From Lysinibacillus_B sp036662795 (GTDB lineage Bacteria > Bacillota > Bacilli > Bacillales_A > Planococcaceae), in the NCBI RefSeq assembly GCF_036662795.1, contig NZ_JBAFWZ010000006.1:62001-126000 (forward strand): a stretch of 64,000 nucleotides of DNA, given 5' to 3'. Of the stretch, positions 1-7,980 are shown one piece after another. The position numbers and the translations under genes are program-made. The notes beneath the pieces were generated by a model. It ran no database searches and was not told the DNA's origin. It was given only the letters and a program-made list of their open reading frames with translations. Position 1 is the stretch's first letter. Every line of letters begins with the position of its first letter.

Positions 1-205
1 CACCGAGTTCAATTAAATCCTTTTTTAATAGTGTCAGAATGTCATTTGCTTTCGCCTTCGTTTTCTCATCCAATGATGACGGCATACCAAATGAGGCATG
101 CTGGTGTTGAGAAGCTGCGAATGTAACAAGTGGAATACTACTCATAAAAGCAAAAGCAACTACCGCCATAATGCAACAACGTATTATTTTACTGATGTTT
201 TTCAT
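1..205 (-). CDS. secreted protein, N-terminal part (runs off left edge)
   Basis: Reading leftward from an ATG at 205, the frame is open to the window edge (68 codons). It starts with a basic MKNISK head, a hydrophobic stretch of about 20 residues and a plausible cleavage site near TFAAS, so a secreted protein is likely. The following His-rich QHQH and the helical segment from LDEKTKAKA onward do not let me name a family. The ribosome site GAGGAGG lies about 9 bases before the ATG. The C-terminal part is outside the window, so domain content and function are unknown. Confidence 0.6.
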   Translation of the reverse strand, partial: MKNISKIIRCCIMAVVAFAFMSSIPLVTFAASQHQHASFGMPSSLDEKTKAKANDILTLLKKDLIELG

Positions 206-403
206 CTATCTGTTGTCCTCCTCGAGAATTATTACCAGTTGAAGAATGGTATCGATAGTTTTTACAGTGCACATTAATATATACGAAGAGGATATTTCAA
301 TAAATGGGGACAATTTGATTAGAAAAATACAGCTCGCTTCAAACAAAGCGTGAGGAAGTCTTTTCTTGTATATGACTACTAATCAATCGTCGAATTTTCA
401 CAT

Positions 404-500
404 TGGCGAGTAAATTTTTAAAAGTGGCTAGTATTTTTCGGAATTTGGCTAGTAAATCAAAAAAATCGGCTAGTATTTTTGAAAAAATGGCTAGTAACCA
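404..500. repeat. five-copy 21-bp tandem repeat (GGCTAGTA units)
   Basis: The core GGCTAGTA (GGCGAGTA in the first unit) begins at about 405, 426, 447, 468 and 489, an exact 21-base period. Odd and even units alternate between two downstream sequences (TTTTT versus AAATC type). Twenty-one bases equals two helical turns and also seven codons, so either strand translates to heptad-like peptides. No spacer-repeat organisation of CRISPR type is present. Confidence 0.75.
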
Positions 501-512
501 ACCCGAAATTAA

Positions 513-548
513 AAAATGCAAGAATAGCTTGAAGCATTCTTGCATTTT
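513..548. terminator. hairpin, possible bidirectional terminator
   Basis: AAAATGCAAGAAT (513-525) pairs perfectly with 536-548 across a 10-base loop. The A-rich and T-rich ends would give a U tract in either direction. It sits downstream of the converging end of the CoA-transferase gene at 691 and of the 21-bp repeat. Confidence 0.4.
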
Positions 549-690
549 CACTGTCACCTATAAGAGGGTCTTTATAAATTATTGGATTCTGAGCAATGTC
601 TAGCTCTAGCCCCCCGTTTCATATACCTTTGTAGGAAAACAATAGTTTATATACAGTTCTTGAAGATGCAAATTAGCACCTGCCTCTATC

Positions 691-1875
691 TTAATCTAAT
701 ACACCTTTATTACTGAATGCGGTGATTTGTTCGGGAGTGTAGCCGATTTCCTTTAAAATTTCCTCGGTATGCTCACCCATTTTAGCACCAACAAATTTGT
801 AGGTTGGCTCTACGCCGCTAAATTTAAGTGCTGAACCGATTTGTCGCTGAGTTGAACCGTCAGACTTAGGCACATCTACGAGCATATCCCGTGCAATCAG
901 CTGTGGATGCTCGCTAGCTTCCTCAAATGTAAGGACAGGCTCTACACAGCCGTGGAAATCCTCGTTAAAAACTTCAAGCCATTCCTCAAATGTTTTTGTT
1001 TTAAATGCATCACATACAGCTTCCTTAAATCGTGTTTGTGTGTATGCTGAATCAATAAATGTACTATCGATTAGCTCGGGAATTTCAAGTGCCTCACAGA
1101 GAAGCTTGCGGAAATGAGGCTCTAGGCTACCGACTGAGAAGTATCGACCGTCCTTTGTTTTGTAATAGTCATAAAACGTCCCGCCGTTTAATATTTCTTC
1201 CTCTGGTTGCGGGCATCTGCCGCTTCCAAAGTATTGTGAGCCATATAATGCATTCATCGTAAAGACAGCATCCGTCATAGAAACATCAACATACTTACCT
1301 TCACCTGTTTTTTCGCGGTGTAGTGCCGCAGCGAGCACCCCTACTGCTGCGTGCAATGTCCCACCTGCAACATCTGCAATTTGAATCCCCATAGCAACCG
1401 GCTTTTTATCCTTTAGTCGCGAGTGGTCGAGTACACCTGCAACCGATAAATAGTTATTATCATGACCTGGTCGATTTGCATAAGGACCTGTTTGACCATA
1501 GCCTGTAATAGAGCAATAAATCAAGCGCGGATTGACTTCCTTCAATGTTTCGTAGTCTAAACCGAGTCGCTTCATTACCCCAGGTCGGAAGCCTTCAACA
1601 ATTATGTCGTATTCCTTTACTAGCGATTTGACGATCTCCGAAGCCTCGTCCGTTTTTAAATTCAATGAAAGTGATTTTTTTGAGCGATGTAAATGCTGAT
1701 GAATATAAGCCTCTTTATTTTCATCGTAAGGTGGCATAATTCTCATTAAATCAACGCGTCTGGATGATTCAATATGAATGACATCGGCCCCTAAATCAGC
1801 AAACATCATCGTCGTAAGCGGTCCTGGTAATAAATTTGAGAAATCTAAAATTTTTAAACCATTAAGAATTGTCAT
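691..1875 (-). CDS. CaiB/BaiF family, alpha-methylacyl-CoA racemase-like
   Basis: This 394-residue protein is a class III CoA-transferase fold member. The arrangement fits the racemase branch: a His in RPGHDNNYL near residue 140, an Asp in QIADVAGG near residue 167, and a Glu in VGSLEPHF, matching the His/Asp/Glu catalytic set of mycobacterial alpha-methylacyl-CoA racemase. The N-terminal GLKILDFSNLLPGP is the family hallmark. The likely role is epimerisation of 2-methylacyl-CoA in branched-chain fatty acid breakdown; a CoA transferase with another acyl acceptor is the alternative. The ribosome site AAAGGGGAT lies 7 bases before the ATG. The gene stands alone. Confidence 0.8.
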   Translation of the reverse strand: MTILNGLKILDFSNLLPGPLTTMMFADLGADVIHIESSRRVDLMRIMPPYDENKEAYIHQHLHRSKKSLSLNLKTDEASEIVKSLVKEYDIIVEGFRPGVMKRLGLDYETLKEVNPRLIYCSITGYGQTGPYANRPGHDNNYLSVAGVLDHSRLKDKKPVAMGIQIADVAGGTLHAAVGVLAAALHREKTGEGKYVDVSMTDAVFTMNALYGSQYFGSGRCPQPEEEILNGGTFYDYYKTKDGRYFSVGSLEPHFRKLLCEALEIPELIDSTFIDSAYTQTRFKEAVCDAFKTKTFEEWLEVFNEDFHGCVEPVLTFEEASEHPQLIARDMLVDVPKSDGSTQRQIGSALKFSGVEPTYKFVGAKMGEHTEEILKEIGYTPEQITAFSNKGVLD

Positions 1876-2263
1876 TTTCCCATCCCCTTTATATTGGTCA
1901 ATAACAAGAAACTGTAATAATACAGTTATAATTATGTGTATCTATATTATAACAGTTGTTTTTGTAGAATTATATATTTATCTATTATTATAGGGTAAAT
2001 TTTCTGAATATTACATGAAGATGCCTGTAAACTTGTGACCTTTTATTGTATTTTGGGAAAGCATTATAGAAGTGTGAATACGTATAGATCAAACGAGCGA
2101 ATCTACACAAATAGAGGTTTTCCAGCATATATTAAGGTTAAGATTTCAATTATAAATACGACAATTCTTCAAAAGTTAGAATATTTAGTGTTCTTTGTTT
2201 ATAAACTATTAATATAGGGAAAATTGAAAATAAGATAATAGACTTCTATAGGGGGATGGGACG
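1876..2263. other. AT-rich intergenic region, divergent promoters expected
   Basis: This gap separates the divergent racemase-like gene and the DUF2187-type gene. Apart from the palindrome at 1910-1927, I see no named element. An open frame at 2035-2217 has no ribosome site and low-complexity content, and I do not call it. Confidence 0.4.
1910..1927. promoter_or_regulatory. palindrome upstream of the racemase-like gene
   Basis: AACTGTA and TACAGTT form perfect 7-base arms around ATAA, 35-52 bases before the start at 1875. It could be a regulator operator for the CoA-transferase gene. No regulator gene is adjacent, so the assignment is positional only. Confidence 0.25.
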
Positions 2264-2461
2264 ATGACATTAAAAAAGGCAAAGACAGCGGATAACATTG
2301 TTTTTCATCGATTTAACCAACCAATTGAGGGGAAGGTTCTTAAGCACTATGAAAATTCGGTGCTAGTAAAAATTCATCCGGAGTTTTATGCAAAGCTAAT
2401 CGATGAAATTCCTAATGATTATACAGTCGTAAATCACAAAAATTATAAAATATTATACTGA
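2264..2461 (+). CDS. DUF2187 family small protein
   Basis: The 65-residue product shows the DUF2187 layout: an opening strand NIVFHR, a GKVLKHYENSVLVKI beta-hairpin resembling a KOW/SH3-like barrel, and the conserved ending VVNHKNYKIL. Family members are small cytosolic proteins of unknown function common in Bacillales. The ribosome site GGGGGATGGG precedes the ATG. It is monocistronic; a gap of about 250 bases with a strong promoter separates it from czrA. Confidence 0.75.
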   Translation: MTLKKAKTADNIVFHRFNQPIEGKVLKHYENSVLVKIHPEFYAKLIDEIPNDYTVVNHKNYKILY

Positions 2462-2630
2462 TTACTAAGGGGTCGGCTAAAAAGAGGTTTTGAGACGAAC
2501 CTTAACAACGAGGATGATGGCATGTGGATGTGACTACCCGAGGAGCAATAATTCTTAATGGATAAATAGTCATAATAGATGGGGGTATTCAGAAAGCTTT
2601 TACTTTCTGAGTACCTTCTTTTTAATTGTA

Positions 2631-2684
2631 TTGACATTTTTACAATTAAAAGAATATACTGTATATGAACATATAATCATATAC
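2631..2684 (+). promoter_or_regulatory. czrA promoter with ArsR-type operator
   Basis: TTGACA (2631-2636), a 17-base spacer and TATACT (2654-2659) make a near-consensus sigma-A promoter. Immediately downstream, 2661-2684 reads as an imperfect palindrome with perfect 8-base arms (GTATATGA and TCATATAC) around an AT-rich centre, the form bound by CzrA/SmtB repressors. Binding there would block initiation of czrA-czcD until zinc or cobalt releases the repressor. Confidence 0.85.
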
Positions 2685-2707
2685 TGAAATAAACGAGGTG
2701 CTGGAGT

Positions 2708-3031
2708 ATGAATAGAGAAGAAGAAACAAGCTGTAGTCATGAACTTTTAGATGAAGAAACGCTATTTGTTGTGTCACAAACCTTTAAAGCATTAGGAGAT
2801 CCAACAAGAATTCGCATATTAAATTTATTGTGTGAGGGCGAACATTCTGTCAACGATATTGCTGACGTTTTAGATTTAGGACAATCAACGGTTTCCCATC
2901 AATTGCGATTTTTAAAAAATTTACGATTAGTAAAATTTAGACGTGAAGGAACGACGATGTATTATTCTACAGATGACGATCACATTATGAATTTGCTAAA
3001 ACAGGCGATTGAGCACGCAACGCATAATTAG
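2708..3031 (+). CDS. czrA: ArsR/SmtB-family zinc/cobalt-sensing repressor
   Basis: A 107-residue winged-helix repressor. Residues 25-80 carry the ArsR fold, with FKALGDPTRIRILNLL and the recognition helix region STVSHQLRFLK. The C-terminal helix has Asp90, His92, His103 and His106, exactly the D-X-H-X10-H-X2-H alpha-5 Zn/Co site of staphylococcal CzrA, so the sensed metals are probably Zn(II) and Co(II). The CVC-type alpha-3 arsenic/cadmium site is absent. The operator overlaps its own promoter (2661-2684). czcD follows after 22 bases, so the two form an autorepressed efflux operon. Confidence 0.9.
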   Translation: MNREEETSCSHELLDEETLFVVSQTFKALGDPTRIRILNLLCEGEHSVNDIADVLDLGQSTVSHQLRFLKNLRLVKFRREGTTMYYSTDDDHIMNLLKQAIEHATHN

Positions 3032-3053
3032 ATAGGGAAAGGGGAGGATAGTA

Positions 3054-4001
3054 ATGGGACATAATCATGAGCACAATCATACGCATAGTACTAATAAAAA
3101 AATATTATTCATTTCATTTATTATTATAACGAGCTTTATGGTGGTTGAAGCCGTTGGGGGGTATATAACGAATAGCTTGGCGCTTTTATCGGATGCTGGT
3201 CATATGCTAAGTGATTCGATTTCACTAGCCATTGCACTTGTTGCATTTTGGTTAGGTGAAAAAGCAGTAAGCGCAAGTAAAACGTTCGGATATAAGCGCT
3301 TTGAAATATTGGCAGCATTATTAAATGGCGTTACTTTAATAGGAATTGCCCTCTATATTTTTTATGAGTCAATTGAACGGTTTGCAAATCCTCCTGAAGT
3401 TGCAACGACAGGGATGCTTATAATAAGTGTCATCGGATTACTCGTTAACATTCTGGTGGCATGGATTATGATGCGTGGTGGAGATACAGAAGAAAACTTA
3501 AATATGCGCGGTGCCTTCTTACATGTTTTAAGTGATATGCTTGGTTCAGTGGGGGCCATTATTGCAGCACTCTTGATGATGTTTTTTGGTTGGGGGATTG
3601 CCGATCCGCTTGCTAGTGTCATTGTTGCCATTCTCGTATTACGAGGGGGTATCAAAGTTACGAAAGACTCGATTCATGTCTTAATGGAAGGTACACCACG
3701 AAATATAGACCTAAATGATATTATTCAAACGTTTGAAAAATCAAATGGCGTTCGTAGTATCCATGATCTACACATCTGGACGATTACTAGTGGGTTAAAC
3801 GCTATTTCTTGTCATGCGGTTGTAGACGCATCACTTTCAGTAGCGGAAAGTGAAGTTATCCTCCGTGAAATCGAGCACGAGCTTGAGCATAAAGGGATTT
3901 CACATGTGACCATCCAAATGGAGACGGAAGCACATCCGCATGAGCATTCAGTTTTATGTCAAGTGAAGCATGAAGCTGGGCACCATCATCATCACCATTA
4001 A
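3054..4001 (+). CDS. czcD: cation diffusion facilitator, Zn/Co/Cd efflux
   Basis: A 315-residue CDF antiporter moving Zn(II) and similar ions out of the cytosol in exchange for protons. It has a His-rich N-terminus (GHNHEHNHTHS), six predicted helices between residues 15 and 205, the helix-II metal site LLSDAGHMLSDS with its helix-V partner HVLSD, and a C-terminal ferredoxin-like domain from about residue 210. The chain ends in six consecutive histidines, a natural His tail that may act as a metal-capture arm. The ribosome site GGGGAGGA precedes it. It is second in the czrA operon and its expression should follow the czrA operator. Confidence 0.92.
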   Translation: MGHNHEHNHTHSTNKKILFISFIIITSFMVVEAVGGYITNSLALLSDAGHMLSDSISLAIALVAFWLGEKAVSASKTFGYKRFEILAALLNGVTLIGIALYIFYESIERFANPPEVATTGMLIISVIGLLVNILVAWIMMRGGDTEENLNMRGAFLHVLSDMLGSVGAIIAALLMMFFGWGIADPLASVIVAILVLRGGIKVTKDSIHVLMEGTPRNIDLNDIIQTFEKSNGVRSIHDLHIWTITSGLNAISCHAVVDASLSVAESEVILREIEHELEHKGISHVTIQMETEAHPHEHSVLCQVKHEAGHHHHHH

Positions 4002-4016
4002 AAATAATCATAACAT

Positions 4017-4045
4017 TTGCATACCTAGCATGGGTATAGTATAGT
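4017..4045 (+). promoter_or_regulatory. csoR promoter with CsoR box
   Basis: TTGCAT (4017-4022), a 17-base spacer and TATAGT (4040-4045) form a promoter 27 bases before csoR. The spacer contains ATACC-N7-GGTAT at 4021-4037, the pattern expected of a copper-responsive CsoR operator. A related 17-base sequence lies before copA at 4694-4710. The arrangement implies autorepression relieved by Cu(I). Confidence 0.75.
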
Positions 4046-4071
4046 CGAATTAAGGTGGGGAGGGGAAACGG

Positions 4072-4404
4072 ATGGAAAACACAGTGAAGGAAGCTGCCTG
4101 TAATATAGAGGGAGTAACAGCGTGTCGACAAAGCCATCATCCTGAACGTGTGAAAAAGGATTTAACGACCCGATTAAATCGTATCGAAGGTCAAATTCGG
4201 GGCATTAAGGGAATGATAGAGAAGGATGTTTACTGTGACGATGTGATCACCCAGCTTTCTGCAACGCAATCTGCATTAAATAGTGTGGCGAAAATTCTTT
4301 TAGAAGGCCACTTAAAAAGCTGTGTCGTGGATCGTTTAGCAGAGGGCGACGAATCGGTAATAGACGAATTAGTCGTTACGATCGGGAAGCTAATGAAAAA
4401 ATAA
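4072..4404 (+). CDS. csoR: copper-sensing transcriptional repressor
   Basis: A 110-residue all-helical DUF156-family repressor. The core begins near residue 28 with the typical LTTRLNRIEGQIRGIKGM. Cys55, His80 and Cys84 reproduce the Cu(I)-binding C-X24-H-X3-C spacing of Bacillus subtilis CsoR, which distinguishes it from the nickel (RcnR) and persulfide (CstR) relatives. An unusual 25-residue N-terminal extension holds Cys10, Cys18 and a His pair. The ribosome site GGGGAGGGG precedes it. copZ follows after 42 bases and copA after that, the usual copper efflux order. Confidence 0.92.
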   Translation: MENTVKEAACNIEGVTACRQSHHPERVKKDLTTRLNRIEGQIRGIKGMIEKDVYCDDVITQLSATQSALNSVAKILLEGHLKSCVVDRLAEGDESVIDELVVTIGKLMKK

Positions 4405-4446
4405 TTTCCATATTTTTAGAATGTTAAATAAAAGGAGAGAATGTAT

Positions 4447-4653
4447 ATGCAAAATGTAACTTTAAACGTGCAAGGAATGTCATGTGGACATTGTGTAAAA
4501 GCGGTAGAAGGTAGCGTCGGTGGTTTAGGTGGCGTTCAATCAGTGAAAGTGAATCTTGAAGAGGCTCAAGTAGAAGTAGCATTCGATGAGACTCAAGTAT
4601 CGCTTGACCAAATTAAAGAAACAATTGATGACCAAGGCTATGATGTAAAATAA
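4447..4653 (+). CDS. copZ: copper chaperone
   Basis: A 68-residue heavy-metal-associated domain protein with the MSCGHC Cu(I) site and the beta-alpha-beta-beta-alpha-beta length of B. subtilis CopZ. It delivers Cu(I) to CopA and to CsoR. I place the start at the second in-frame ATG (4447) because the ribosome site AAAGGAG is only a few bases from the ATG at 4441 but 9-10 bases from this one. It lies between csoR and copA. Confidence 0.92.
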   Translation: MQNVTLNVQGMSCGHCVKAVEGSVGGLGGVQSVKVNLEEAQVEVAFDETQVSLDQIKETIDDQGYDVK

Positions 4654-4656
4654 GAA

Positions 4657-4684
4657 GGGTGCTCTAGTAGCACTCTCTTATTTG
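4657..4684 (+). terminator. weak hairpin between copZ and copA
   Basis: GGGTGCT (4657-4663) and AGCACTC (4669-4675) form a seven-base stem with one G-U pair, followed by a T-rich run. It could attenuate read-through into copA, which also has its own CsoR-type box just downstream. Confidence 0.45.
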
Positions 4685-4693
4685 CAATTCTAT

Positions 4694-4710
4694 ATACCCC
4701 TATATGGTAT
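4694..4710 (+). promoter_or_regulatory. CsoR-like box before copA
   Basis: ATACC-N7-GGTAT over 17 bases, 16 bases before the chosen copA start. It shares length and arms with the csoR box at 4021-4037. A TTGCAA at 4682-4687 could be a -35 element, but the -10 is poor, so the promoter is less certain than the box. Confidence 0.65.
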
Positions 4711-4725
4711 GGAGAGGTGAGAAAA

Positions 4726-7137
4726 GTGAGTTCAAATTTAAAAGAGGCTAATCTGCAAATAACAGGGATGACCTGTGCGGCCTGTTCAACCCGAATTGAA
4801 AAAGGTTTGAATAAAATGGAGGGTGTTCAGCAAGCTAATGTGAATTTAGCACTTGAAAAATCCACTATAAAATACGATCCATCGAAGCTGAGCGAAGCCG
4901 ATTTCGAAAAGAAAATTGAAGCGCTCGGATATGGCGTTGTAAAGCAAAAAACAGAGTTAAATATTACCGGTATGACGTGTGCAGCCTGCTCAGCACGAAT
5001 TGAAAAAGGATTAAATAAAATGGAAGGCGTTTCCTCTGCTAACGTTAACCTAGCACTCGAAAAAGCAACGATTGAATTTAACCCTTCCGAAATAGCCCTT
5101 GCTGATCTTATAGCGAAAATAGAAAAGTTAGGGTATGGTGCTCAACAAAAAGTAGAAGAAGCAGAGGCAATGGATCACCGTGAAAAGGCGATTAGGTCAC
5201 AGAAGCAGAAATTTATTATTTCAGCGCTATTTTCGTTACCGTTACTGTGGACGATGGTTGGACATTTTTCCTTTCTTTCTGCCCTTTATGTACCCGATAT
5301 TTTAATGAATCCGTGGGTGCAAATGGCGCTCGCTACACCGGTGCAATTCTTTATCGGAAAACAATTCTATGCCGGTGCCTATAAGGCGTTACGAAATGGT
5401 AGTGCGAATATGGATGTACTCGTTGTAATGGGGACATCGGCTGCTTACTTCTATAGTGTGTATCAAGCAATTGTAATGAGTGATTCTCACCACGCACCAC
5501 ATTTATATTTTGAAACAAGTGCAGTGCTTATTACTCTGATCATTTTAGGGAAATTATTTGAAGCAAAGGCAAAGGGGCGATCATCCCAAGCAATCAAAAA
5601 ATTAATGGGCTTACAGGCGAAAACGGCAGTTGTTATAAGAGAAGATAATGAAACGGAAATACCGTTAGAAGAGGTAGTAATCGGTGATACGATCCTAGTA
5701 AAGCCAGGTGAAAAAATTCCGGTTGATGGTGAAATGCTAGAGGGCAACACAGCCGTTGATGAATCGATGTTAACGGGAGAAAGTCTACCTGTTGATAAAA
5801 AGGCTGGAGATGCACTCTTTGGCTCGACGATTAACAAAAATGGCTTTATTAAAATGAAAGCAACAAAGGTTGGTCGTGATACAGCGTTAGCACAAATAAT
5901 AAAGGTTGTTGAAGATGCACAAGGCTCTAAGGCGCCAATACAACGCTTAGCAGATAAAATTTCAGGTATTTTCGTTCCGATTGTGGTCGGAATCGCGATA
6001 CTATCGTTCCTTATCTGGTTTATTTGGGTGACACCAGGAGAATTTACTCCGGCACTAGAGGTGTTAATTGCAGTTCTAGTAATTGCTTGCCCATGTGCAT
6101 TAGGGCTAGCAACCCCAACGTCGATTATGGCAGGCTCTGGTCGAGCGGCTGAATTCGGCATTTTATTTAAAGGTGGCGAGCATTTAGAGCAAACGCAGGC
6201 CATTGAAGTAGTAGTTGTAGATAAAACGGGGACTGTCACACATGGGAAGCCTGTATTAACGGATGTTTTTGTAGCTCCTTCATTTACGGAAACGACGTTC
6301 TTGTCATTGATTGGCGCGGCTGAAAAGCAGTCTGAGCACCCGCTTGCAGAGGCGATCGTTCATGGGATTGAGGAAAAAGGGATTGCACTAGGAAATGTGG
6401 AATCTTTCGAGGCGATCCCAGGGTACGGCGTTCAGGCAACAGTATCGGACCAAAATGTAGTGATTGGTACACGTAAGCTTATGGGACAATACGAGATCGA
6501 TATTTCGGCTGTGTTATCAACAATGGAGCAGCTTGAAGCAGAGGGTAAAACGGCAATGCTTGCAGCTATTAATGGCCAGTATGCTGGCTTAGTAGCTGTT
6601 GCCGATACCGTTAAAGAAACGTCGAAGGAAGCGATTCGCCGATTAAAAGAGATGGGCATTACAGTCATTATGATGACAGGTGATAATGAACGAACGGCTA
6701 AAACAATCGGACAACAGGTGGGCGTTGATAGAGTAATCGCTGAAGTGTTACCAGAAGGAAAAGCAGATGAAATACAAAAGCTTCAAGCGAACGGTAAGAA
6801 AGTCGCGATGGTTGGTGATGGTATTAATGATGCACCGGCATTAGCAACAGCCGATATCGGTATGGCTATTGGTACGGGGACTGACGTAGCTATGGAGGCT
6901 GCTGATATTACATTAATTCGCGGGGATTTAAATAGTATCGCGGATGCAATAATGATGAGCAGAAAAACAATGCGGAATATTAAACAAAATCTGTTCTGGG
7001 CATTTGCGTACAACATTATTGGTATTCCAATCGCAGCTATCGGCCTTCTAGCTCCATGGGTTGCAGGTGCTGCAATGGCATTTAGCTCAGTATCTGTCGT
7101 ATTAAACGCACTACGCTTACAAAAAATAAAGTTATAA
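4726..7137 (+). CDS. copA: Cu(I)-exporting P1B-type ATPase
   Basis: An 803-residue copper efflux pump. Two N-terminal HMA domains carry CAAC sites at Cys17/Cys20 and Cys85/Cys88; eight membrane helices follow, with the CPC transport motif in VIACPCALGLATPTS near residue 455. Catalytic motifs are TGES, the phosphorylated Asp in DKTGT near residue 499, the SEHP loop and GDGINDAPAL. The two HMA domains are nearly identical, suggesting a fairly recent internal duplication. I prefer GTG at 4726 because GTG at 4717 overlaps the GGAGAGG ribosome site. A strong terminator follows at 7151. It lies downstream of copZ and a CsoR box. Confidence 0.95.
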   Translation: MSSNLKEANLQITGMTCAACSTRIEKGLNKMEGVQQANVNLALEKSTIKYDPSKLSEADFEKKIEALGYGVVKQKTELNITGMTCAACSARIEKGLNKMEGVSSANVNLALEKATIEFNPSEIALADLIAKIEKLGYGAQQKVEEAEAMDHREKAIRSQKQKFIISALFSLPLLWTMVGHFSFLSALYVPDILMNPWVQMALATPVQFFIGKQFYAGAYKALRNGSANMDVLVVMGTSAAYFYSVYQAIVMSDSHHAPHLYFETSAVLITLIILGKLFEAKAKGRSSQAIKKLMGLQAKTAVVIREDNETEIPLEEVVIGDTILVKPGEKIPVDGEMLEGNTAVDESMLTGESLPVDKKAGDALFGSTINKNGFIKMKATKVGRDTALAQIIKVVEDAQGSKAPIQRLADKISGIFVPIVVGIAILSFLIWFIWVTPGEFTPALEVLIAVLVIACPCALGLATPTSIMAGSGRAAEFGILFKGGEHLEQTQAIEVVVVDKTGTVTHGKPVLTDVFVAPSFTETTFLSLIGAAEKQSEHPLAEAIVHGIEEKGIALGNVESFEAIPGYGVQATVSDQNVVIGTRKLMGQYEIDISAVLSTMEQLEAEGKTAMLAAINGQYAGLVAVADTVKETSKEAIRRLKEMGITVIMMTGDNERTAKTIGQQVGVDRVIAEVLPEGKADEIQKLQANGKKVAMVGDGINDAPALATADIGMAIGTGTDVAMEAADITLIRGDLNSIADAIMMSRKTMRNIKQNLFWAFAYNIIGIPIAAIGLLAPWVAGAAMAFSSVSVVLNALRLQKIKL

Positions 7138-7150
7138 TTCGTAAAAAAGT

Positions 7151-7188
7151 GGAGCTGGCTCTGGATCAAGCCAGCTCCTTTTCTTTTT
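7151..7188. terminator. strong terminator after copA
   Basis: GGAGCTGGCT (7151-7160) pairs perfectly with 7169-7178 across an 8-base loop, followed by a T-rich run. It ends the copper operon and could also serve the convergent CcdA-like gene. Confidence 0.85.
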
Positions 7189-7239
7189 CACACATACTTG
7201 CCATAGAAGTGTGCCCTCACTCGCTTATAGTTAGTGCCA

Positions 7240-7965
7240 TCACCAATAAGTGATCGTATCCAAAATACCGATAAGTATTAAAAGTACACCTGCAATAATT
7301 TGTATGCTATTACCCATTTTTTTGCTTAGCCTCATAATCAAACGCTTTGAATCGAACATACTTAGTAATCCGAATAAAATGATTAATGGAATCGCTGTTG
7401 CAACACCGAAAATAGCCGGCAATATTAATCCATAAGAAGACGTAGCAACGGTTGGCATTAGCCAAACAAAAAACAGTACAAACATTGTTGGACAAAAGGC
7501 AATGGAGAAGCCCGCTCCCATTAAAAAGGAACCGAATTTACCTTCCTTAAAAAATAGGGGAATACGGGTAAAACGGTCGAGGAAGCGCAATTTCAAAACA
7601 CCGATTAATACGAGCCCAGTTAATAACAACAAGGGTCCAATCGCCTTGCGGAAAATGGGGAAGTATGTTGTTATTTTTGATTCAAAGGATTGTCCAAATA
7701 GCCAGGCAAAAAAGCCGATTAAGCTAAAAACAACAACCTTTCCTAGAATAAAGGAAATAATTTCTCCCCAATTACTTTTCAATTGAATCGTACGATTTCC
7801 GTAAAAAGTAATGGCACTCAGATTACCAGTAAGCTGACAGGGGGCCAGAGCACCAATAAGTCCAAGCAAGATGGCAATGATTAGTGGCGAATGCTCATAA
7901 CTATTTAAAACAGTTGAAATGGGGCTAGTAATGGCCTGGCTGATTTCATTAAAGAAATTATACAA
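7240..7965 (-). CDS. CcdA/DsbD-like six-helix membrane protein
   Basis: A 241-residue membrane protein with about six helices. Two helix-embedded cysteines, Cys43 in GALAPCQLTG and Cys158 in SIAFCPTMF, are placed like the redox pair of CcdA/DsbD transmembrane domains, which carry electrons from cytosolic thioredoxin outward. Many relatives sit next to copper genes, where they are proposed to serve copper delivery or cytochrome assembly; its end-to-end position with copA fits that. The start is TTG at 7965, 7 bases after a run of six G. It follows the membrane gene at 7981 with a 15-base gap, making a two-gene operon. Confidence 0.65.
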   Translation of the reverse strand: MYNFFNEISQAITSPISTVLNSYEHSPLIIAILLGLIGALAPCQLTGNLSAITFYGNRTIQLKSNWGEIISFILGKVVVFSLIGFFAWLFGQSFESKITTYFPIFRKAIGPLLLLTGLVLIGVLKLRFLDRFTRIPLFFKEGKFGSFLMGAGFSIAFCPTMFVLFFVWLMPTVATSSYGLILPAIFGVATAIPLIILFGLLSMFDSKRLIMRLSKKMGNSIQIIAGVLLILIGILDTITYW

Positions 7966-7980
7966 ATTAAATACCCCCCA

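Larger units (their letters stand above)
206..690. other. intergenic region with 21-bp tandem repeat and hairpin
   Basis: This 485-base gap contains a five-unit 21-bp tandem repeat (404-500) and a perfect 13-bp inverted repeat (513-548). Short open frames occur on both strands across the repeat, but they lack ribosome sites and are best explained as by-products of the 21-bp period. I see no convincing gene. Confidence 0.5.

Noticed and set aside
404..500. Possible CRISPR array
   Set aside because: Units are contiguous at 21 bases with no unique spacers and no cas genes nearby.
339..603. Overlapping open frames on both strands across the 21-bp repeat
   Set aside because: Both translate only the repeat heptads, have no ribosome site and mirror each other; explained by the DNA period.
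2035..2217. 60-codon open frame upstream of the DUF2187-type gene
   Set aside because: No ribosome site, low-complexity composition and no recognisable pattern.
5487..6239. 250-codon antisense frame inside copA
   Set aside because: Lies opposite a strongly conserved P-type ATPase and has no ribosome site; a codon-bias shadow.
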